Of a DNA stretch of 17,809 nucleotides, positions 14,888 through 17,809 are shown in pieces. Under the pieces are notes generated by a model. The model ran no database searches and was not told the origin of the DNA. It saw only the letters and a program-made list of their open reading frames with translations. The stretch lies in contig CAMLIL010000104.1 of assembly GCA_946480015.1 (NCBI GenBank), positions 1-17,809 on the forward strand, in the 5' to 3' direction. A program made the translations under genes and the position numbers. How positions within the stretch are numbered: the first letter of the stretch is position 1; every line of letters begins with the position of its first letter. The DNA is from an uncultured Oxalobacteraceae bacterium (GTDB taxonomy: Bacteria > Pseudomonadota > Gammaproteobacteria > Burkholderiales > Burkholderiaceae).

Positions 14888-15540
14888 GTACCCGCATCTA
14901 CATCGTCGAAGACGAAGCGGAACTGGCCGCGCTGATCGCCGACTACGCGCGCCTGAACGGCTACACCGCCAGCGTATTCGGCAACGGCAGCGAAGCGCTG
15001 GCGGCGGTGAAGGACGCGCGACCCGGCCTGATCGTGCTTGACCTGATGCTGCCCGGCCTGGATGGCCTGAGCCTGTGCCGCGAAGTGCGTGCGTTCAGCG
15101 ATGTACCGATCATCATGGTCACCGCGCGCGTCGAGGAAATCGACCGGCTGCTCGGGCTCGAAACCGGTGCCGACGACTACCTCTGCAAGCCCTTCAGCCC
15201 GCGCGAACTGATGGCCCGCATCAAGGTGATCCTGCGGCGCGTGCAGCCGGCGGCGGCAACGCCCGCGCTCGTGGTCGATGCGGCCGGCCTGCGGGTGAGC
15301 GTCAAGGGCCAGCCGGTGGCGCTGACGCCGACCGAATTTCATCTGCTGGCGGCGATGGCGCGCCGGCCCGGCCAGGTGTTCACGCGCGCCCAGCTGCTCG
15401 ACATTGCGCGCCACGACAGCCTGGACGTCACCGACCGCGCCATCGATAGCCACATCAAGAATTTGCGCCGCAAAATCGGCGCGGTGCTGCCTGACGCCAT
15501 CGGCTCGGTCTACGGATTGGGATACCGGCTGGATCTGTAG
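14884..15540 (+). CDS. baeR: BaeR-like OmpR-family response regulator
   Basis: 218 residues. The receiver domain (about 4-115) has the acidic pair Glu9/Asp10, the phospho-acceptor Asp53 (LIVLDLMLPGLDG), Thr80 (IIMVTA) and Lys102 (YLCKPFSPREL). The winged-helix DNA-binding domain is at about 125-216 (LTPTEFHLLAAMARRPGQVF; DRAIDSHIKNLRRKIG; GSVYGLGYRLDL). It overlaps the kinase gene by ATGA, so the pair is translated together. Together with the BaeS-type H-box, the sequence suits BaeR, although other OmpR-family regulators cannot be excluded. A BaeR-box-like sequence lies directly downstream, ahead of a small exported protein that is a natural target. Confidence 0.9.
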   Translation: MSTRIYIVEDEAELAALIADYARLNGYTASVFGNGSEALAAVKDARPGLIVLDLMLPGLDGLSLCREVRAFSDVPIIMVTARVEEIDRLLGLETGADDYLCKPFSPRELMARIKVILRRVQPAAATPALVVDAAGLRVSVKGQPVALTPTEFHLLAAMARRPGQVFTRAQLLDIARHDSLDVTDRAIDSHIKNLRRKIGAVLPDAIGSVYGLGYRLDL

Positions 15541-15548
15541 ACATCCAC

Positions 15549-15566
15549 GTTTTCTCCACATTTGAA
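15549..15566 (+). promoter_or_regulatory. Possible BaeR-type box
   Basis: The sequence GTTTTCTCCACATTTGAA matches about 13 of 18 positions of the E. coli BaeR box (TTTTTCTCCATDATTGGC, from memory), with an uninterrupted TTTTCTCCA core. It lies between baeR and the proline-rich gene, 44 bases before that gene's ATG. No clear -35/-10 pair could be placed around it. One occurrence could be chance. Confidence 0.4.
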
Positions 15567-15609
15567 CTGCAATCTGCACTTGCCCGTTCACTTAACCAAG
15601 GAGAAAACC

Positions 15610-15918
15610 ATGAAAGCGATCCTGTCATCCCTGCTGTTTGCCGTCGCCGCGTCGGCGTCCGCGCACGATTGCCAATGCCCGAACATGCCGTCCCCGCCCG
15701 CGCCGCCGGAGGCACCAGCGGCTCCGATGCCACCGGCGCCTCCGGCCCCGCCACCCATGCCAGCCATCCCGTCCGGCGCCCATGCGGCATGTGCCGGCAA
15801 GGCTGCCGGCACCCAGGTTCGCTACGTGATCAAAAAAGGGGAAGTCATGACGGGAAGCTGCGCAAGCGAGGGCGGCAAGCAAATTTTCGCCCTCCAGTCG
15901 TACAGCCTGGAGGACTGA
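15610..15918 (+). CDS. Small exported proline-rich protein with four cysteines
   Basis: 102 residues. A signal peptide (1-18, ending SASA) would be cleaved to leave a mature N-terminus HDCQC, then a proline/alanine tract at about 27-54 (PSPPAPPEAPAAPMPPAPP onward), then a compact C-terminal part with Cys61 and Cys84 (AACAGKAAGTQVRYVIKKGE; GSCASEGGKQIFALQSYSLE). The ribosome binding site AGGAG lies 7-8 bases before ATG. It follows baeR by 69 bases in the same direction and shares a polyproline character with the sensor kinase. I recognise no family. It may be a periplasmic accessory or target of the Bae-like system, in the manner of CpxP or Spy, and the N-terminal His plus Cys-x-Cys might bind metal; both are inference. 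Confidence 0.78.
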   Translation: MKAILSSLLFAVAASASAHDCQCPNMPSPPAPPEAPAAPMPPAPPAPPPMPAIPSGAHAACAGKAAGTQVRYVIKKGEVMTGSCASEGGKQIFALQSYSLED

Positions 15919-15929
15919 TATCTGACGCG

Positions 15930-15987
15930 CTCGCGAAAGCGGGGGCCCATGGTACGCGTGCTCAGCGTGGGTCCCCGCGTTCGCGGG
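15930..15987. repeat. REP-like imperfect inverted repeat between convergent genes
   Basis: Left arm CTCGCGAAAGCGGGGGCCCA (15930-15949) and right arm TGGGTCCCCGCGTTCGCGGG (15968-15987) pair at 17 of 20 positions around an 18-base loop containing its own ACGC/GCGT pairing. The CCCGCGAA-GCGGG theme resembles short repeats scattered in many betaproteobacterial genomes. The gluQ stop codon lies in the loop, so the last codons of gluQ are contributed by the right arm. No T-tract follows, but it may end both convergent transcripts. Confidence 0.7.
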
Positions 15988-16858
15988 AACGCCCCCAGGC
16001 TGCGGTTGCAGCCGGCCAGAACGCCGCGATCGAATCGACCGGCGCCAGCGCCAGGCCAAGGTACCTGGCCGCGGCCAGCAGGATAGCCACGGCCTCGCCC
16101 TCCGACGACGGGACCAGCGCCGCGGCCCCCGTCTGTTTCGACAGCTTTTCACCCTCGGCATTGCGCACCACCGGCACATGCAGATAACGCGGGGTCGGTA
16201 CGCCCAGCAGATGCTGCAGATAGATCTGGCGCGGCGTCGAATCGATCAGGTCGGCCCCGCGCACCACGTCGGTCACGCCCTGCCCGGCATCGTCGACCAC
16301 CACCGCCAGCTGATAGGCCCAGAACCCATCGGCGCGTTTGAGTACAAAGTCGCCCGACTGGGTGGCCAGGTGCTGCGCCACCCGGCCCGCCATGCGGTCG
16401 GTGAAGGCGATGGTGTCGCTGCCGGCGTCCGGTACGCGCACGCGCAGGCTGCGCATGCTCTTCCCCGGCCCCAACCCATAACGGCAGGTACCGGGATAGA
16501 TCGCCGCGCCATCCGGCGCGAAGCCCAGGCGCGAGTCGGCGATCTCGCGGCGGTTGCAGCCGCAGGGATAGGTGAAGGCCGCGATGCGCGCCGCCGCCGC
16601 TTCATATAGATGCTTGCGCCGGCTTTGCCACACCACCTCGCCATCCCATTGCATGCCCAGCGTTTGCAGCAGCTCGAGGATGCCCTGGTCGGCGCCGGCC
16701 ACGCTGCGCCCTTCGTCCACATCCTCGATGCGCACCAGCCACTGGCCGTGATGGGCTTTGGCGTCGAGATAGCTGGCCATCGCCGCCACCAGCGAACCGG
16801 TGTGCAATGGCCCGCTGGGGGAAGGGGCGAATCTGCCGATGTAGTTGGAAGTAGTCAA
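15962..16858 (-). CDS. gluQ: Glutamyl-Q tRNA(Asp) synthetase
   Basis: 298 residues. A truncated paralogue of glutamyl-tRNA synthetase without the anticodon-binding domain; it attaches glutamate to queuosine at position 34 of tRNA(Asp). The class I signatures are present: YIGRFAPSPSGPLHTGSLVAAM (HIGH-type) and EGEKLSKQTGA (KMSKS-type). A zinc-site region is seen as YPCGCNRREIADSR followed by YPGTCRYG. The start is taken as TTG at 16858 (TTSNYIGRF next); a GTG at 16882 is an alternative and there is no in-frame ATG close by. There is no clear ribosome binding site. The C-terminal residues WGRSRERGDPR are encoded by the REP-like arm and look like an accidental extension. Adjacent genes are unrelated in function. 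Confidence 0.93.
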   Translation of the reverse strand: MTTSNYIGRFAPSPSGPLHTGSLVAAMASYLDAKAHHGQWLVRIEDVDEGRSVAGADQGILELLQTLGMQWDGEVVWQSRRKHLYEAAAARIAAFTYPCGCNRREIADSRLGFAPDGAAIYPGTCRYGLGPGKSMRSLRVRVPDAGSDTIAFTDRMAGRVAQHLATQSGDFVLKRADGFWAYQLAVVVDDAGQGVTDVVRGADLIDSTPRQIYLQHLLGVPTPRYLHVPVVRNAEGEKLSKQTGAAALVPSSEGEAVAILLAAARYLGLALAPVDSIAAFWPAATAAWGRSRERGDPR

Positions 16859-16868
16859 AGTGCTGGCG

Positions 16869-16896
16869 ATTGTACACCGCACTCCCCGACAACAAA
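16869..16896 (-). promoter_or_regulatory. Possible gluQ promoter
   Basis: On the minus strand TTTGTT (16896-16891) and TACAAT (16874-16869) stand 16 bases apart. Transcription would start only a few bases before the TTG, implying a leaderless or near-leaderless message, consistent with the absence of a Shine-Dalgarno sequence. If the true start is further downstream, this reading changes. Confidence 0.35.
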
Positions 16897-16915
16897 TGTA
16901 TGCATTCAATGAATA

Positions 16916-16944
16916 CTGCCAAAACCACAATGATGGTGTACATT
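16916..16944 (+). promoter_or_regulatory. Possible promoter of the small exported-protein gene
   Basis: CTGCCA (16916-16921) and TACATT (16939-16944) are separated by 17 bases, with 4 of 6 and 5 of 6 matches to consensus. The leader to the ATG at 16976 would be about 25 bases with GGGAG in it. It is back to back with the proposed gluQ promoter. Confidence 0.4.
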
Positions 16945-16975
16945 GCTGGGAAATGGGATTCACGCGGGAGATGAC

Positions 16976-17347
16976 ATGCGCAAACTGATGCTGGCAATAC
17001 TGACTGTGGCGCAGCTGCAAGCGGTGGCGCAGACGCCTGCGCCGGTCGTCTCGCCCGACTGGGCCGCTAAAAGTGCGCCTCGGCCGGACGACATGAAAAA
17101 AGCCATCCGCGAAGGCGTGCGCGAAACGCTGGCCGAGGACGACCACACCGAGGTCGCGCGCCGCTACCAGCGCGATCCGCGCTACGGCGTGCGCTACGGC
17201 AAATTCAGCGCCGCGCTCGAAGCCGCGCCCGGCGTGCCCGGCTGCCTCGGACCGAATGGCCTGAGCCGGCAAAACACCTACATCTTCGGCGGCCTGCTGG
17301 CCCTGCCCTTCCTGGTGGTCGCGGCGGTCACGGGCAAGTGCAATTGA
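16976..17347 (+). CDS. Small exported or membrane protein of unknown function
   Basis: 123 residues. A signal peptide is likely at 1-19 (MRKLMLAILTVAQLQAVAQ). The middle part is charged and helical (PDDMKKAIREGVRETLAEDD; RRYQRDPRYGVRYGKFSAAL), followed by VPGCLGPNGL with Cys90, and a C-terminal membrane helix at about 102-120 (NTYIFGGLLALPFLVVAAVTG) with Cys122 at the very end. So it is probably anchored in the inner membrane by its C-terminus with the charged part in the periplasm. GGGAG lies 6 bases before ATG. The gene is monocistronic: a strong terminator follows directly. I do not recognise the family and context gives no hint. Confidence 0.78.
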   Translation: MRKLMLAILTVAQLQAVAQTPAPVVSPDWAAKSAPRPDDMKKAIREGVRETLAEDDHTEVARRYQRDPRYGVRYGKFSAALEAAPGVPGCLGPNGLSRQNTYIFGGLLALPFLVVAAVTGKCN

Positions 17348-17352
17348 ACAAG

Positions 17353-17382
17353 AAAAAAGCGAGCTCGAAGCTCGCTTTTTTT
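17353..17382. terminator. Bidirectional rho-independent terminator
   Basis: AAAAAAGCGAGC, loop TCGAA, GCTCGC and a run of seven T form a perfect hairpin flanked by A and T tracts, so it works on both strands. It sits 6 bases after the stop of the small exported-protein gene and 18 bases past the gltA stop, ending both convergent transcripts. Confidence 0.93.
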
Positions 17383-17399
17383 AATGCCAAGGACCTTGA

Positions 17400-17809
17400 T
17401 TAACGCTTGTCCATCGGCACGACGTCGCGCGCAGGCGAGCCGGTGAACAGCTGGCGTGGACGGCCGATCTTCTGCTCCGGATCCGAAATCATTTCGTTCC
17501 ACTGGGCGATCCAGCCGATGGTGCGGGCCATCGCGAAGATACCGGTGAACAGCGACACAGGAATACCCAGCGCCGACTGCACGATGCCCGAGTAGAAGTC
17601 GACGTTCGGGTACAGCTTGCGCGACACGAAGTAGTCGTCCGACAGGGCGATCTTTTCCAGTTCCATGGCCAGCTTGAACAGCGGGTCGTCCTGCAGGCCC
17701 AGTTCGTTGAGCACTTCGTGGCAGGTTTCGCGCATCAGCTTGGCGCGTGGGTCAAAGTTCTTGTACACGCGGTGACCGAAGCCCATCAGCTTGACGCCGC
17801 TGTTCTTGT
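17400..17809 (-). CDS. gltA: Citrate synthase, C-terminal part (5' end outside window)
   Basis: The last 136 or so codons of a type I/II bacterial citrate synthase, the first enzyme of the TCA cycle (oxaloacetate plus acetyl-CoA to citrate). The frame stays open to the window edge, where it reads [27 protein letters not shown] holds one catalytic His, PNVDFYSG holds the catalytic Asp, and [18 protein letters not shown] and RPRQLFTG hold the conserved citrate-binding Arg residues. The C-terminus [12 protein letters not shown] is usual for proteobacterial GltA. The gene ends at a TAA at 17402-17400 followed by the shared terminator. Nothing unusual is seen in the visible part; an ATG at 17786 is internal, not the start. 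Confidence 0.96.
   Translation of the reverse strand, partial: KNSGVKLMGFGHRVYKNFDPRAKLMRETCHEVLNELGLQDDPLFKLAMELEKIALSDDYFVSRKLYPNVDFYSGIVQSALGIPVSLFTGIFAMARTIGWIAQWNEMISDPEQKIGRPRQLFTGSPARDVVPMDKR

Overview
The window looks like a chromosomal stretch of a high-GC betaproteobacterium of the Oxalobacteraceae (Massilia/Telluria, Duganella or Janthinobacterium type). This is inferred from GC-rich codon use, a PEP-CTERM/CHRD secreted protein, a GluQ-RS gene, a citrate synthase gene, and the overall style of the proteins. No rRNA, tRNA, CRISPR array or intact insertion sequence was seen.

Layout. (1) Positions 1-3552, minus strand: a type VI secretion pair, vgrG followed by an ATGA-overlapping gene for a membrane-inserting, effector-like protein that runs off the left edge. 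This block has visibly lower GC and more A/T-ending codons than the rest, which suggests an acquired cargo cassette. (2) 3553-4500: a gene-poor stretch with a hairpin and a possible gene remnant, then two small minus-strand membrane proteins of unknown function. (3) 4586-8933, plus strand: a tight five-gene operon behind a sigma70 promoter whose -10 region is embedded in a perfect Fur-box palindrome. It encodes a PepSY-type membrane protein, a DUF2271 exported protein carrying an ApbE flavinylation motif, a DUF4198 exported protein, an ApbE FMN transferase, and a membrane-anchored flavodoxin/ferredoxin-reductase-type diflavin reductase. (4) 8942-12039: a second Fur-box promoter, a Fiu-like TonB-dependent siderophore receptor and a PiuC/YbiX Fe(II)/2OG dioxygenase. 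(5) 12134-13314: a DUF421 membrane protein and a PEP-CTERM CHRD protein. (6) 13406-15918: a BaeS/BaeR-like two-component system followed by a small exported proline-rich Cys protein, with a BaeR-box-like sequence between. (7) 15930-17809: a REP-like hairpin, gluQ (minus), a small unknown exported protein (plus), a bidirectional terminator and the 3' end of gltA (minus).

How the genes work together. Blocks 3 and 4 read as one iron-starvation module. The Fiu-like receptor brings a ferric catecholate or related siderophore into the periplasm. The diflavin reductase would take electrons from NAD(P)H in the cytoplasm, the PepSY protein would pass them across the membrane, and the DUF2271 protein, predicted to hold covalent FMN at Thr99 installed by ApbE, would deliver them to the periplasmic ferric complex. 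The electron route is inference from domain content, gene order and the DGVSGATRT motif. It is the most interesting system in the window. The second most interesting is the Bae-like system, in which both the sensor's periplasmic domain and the neighbouring exported protein carry unusual polyproline tracts.
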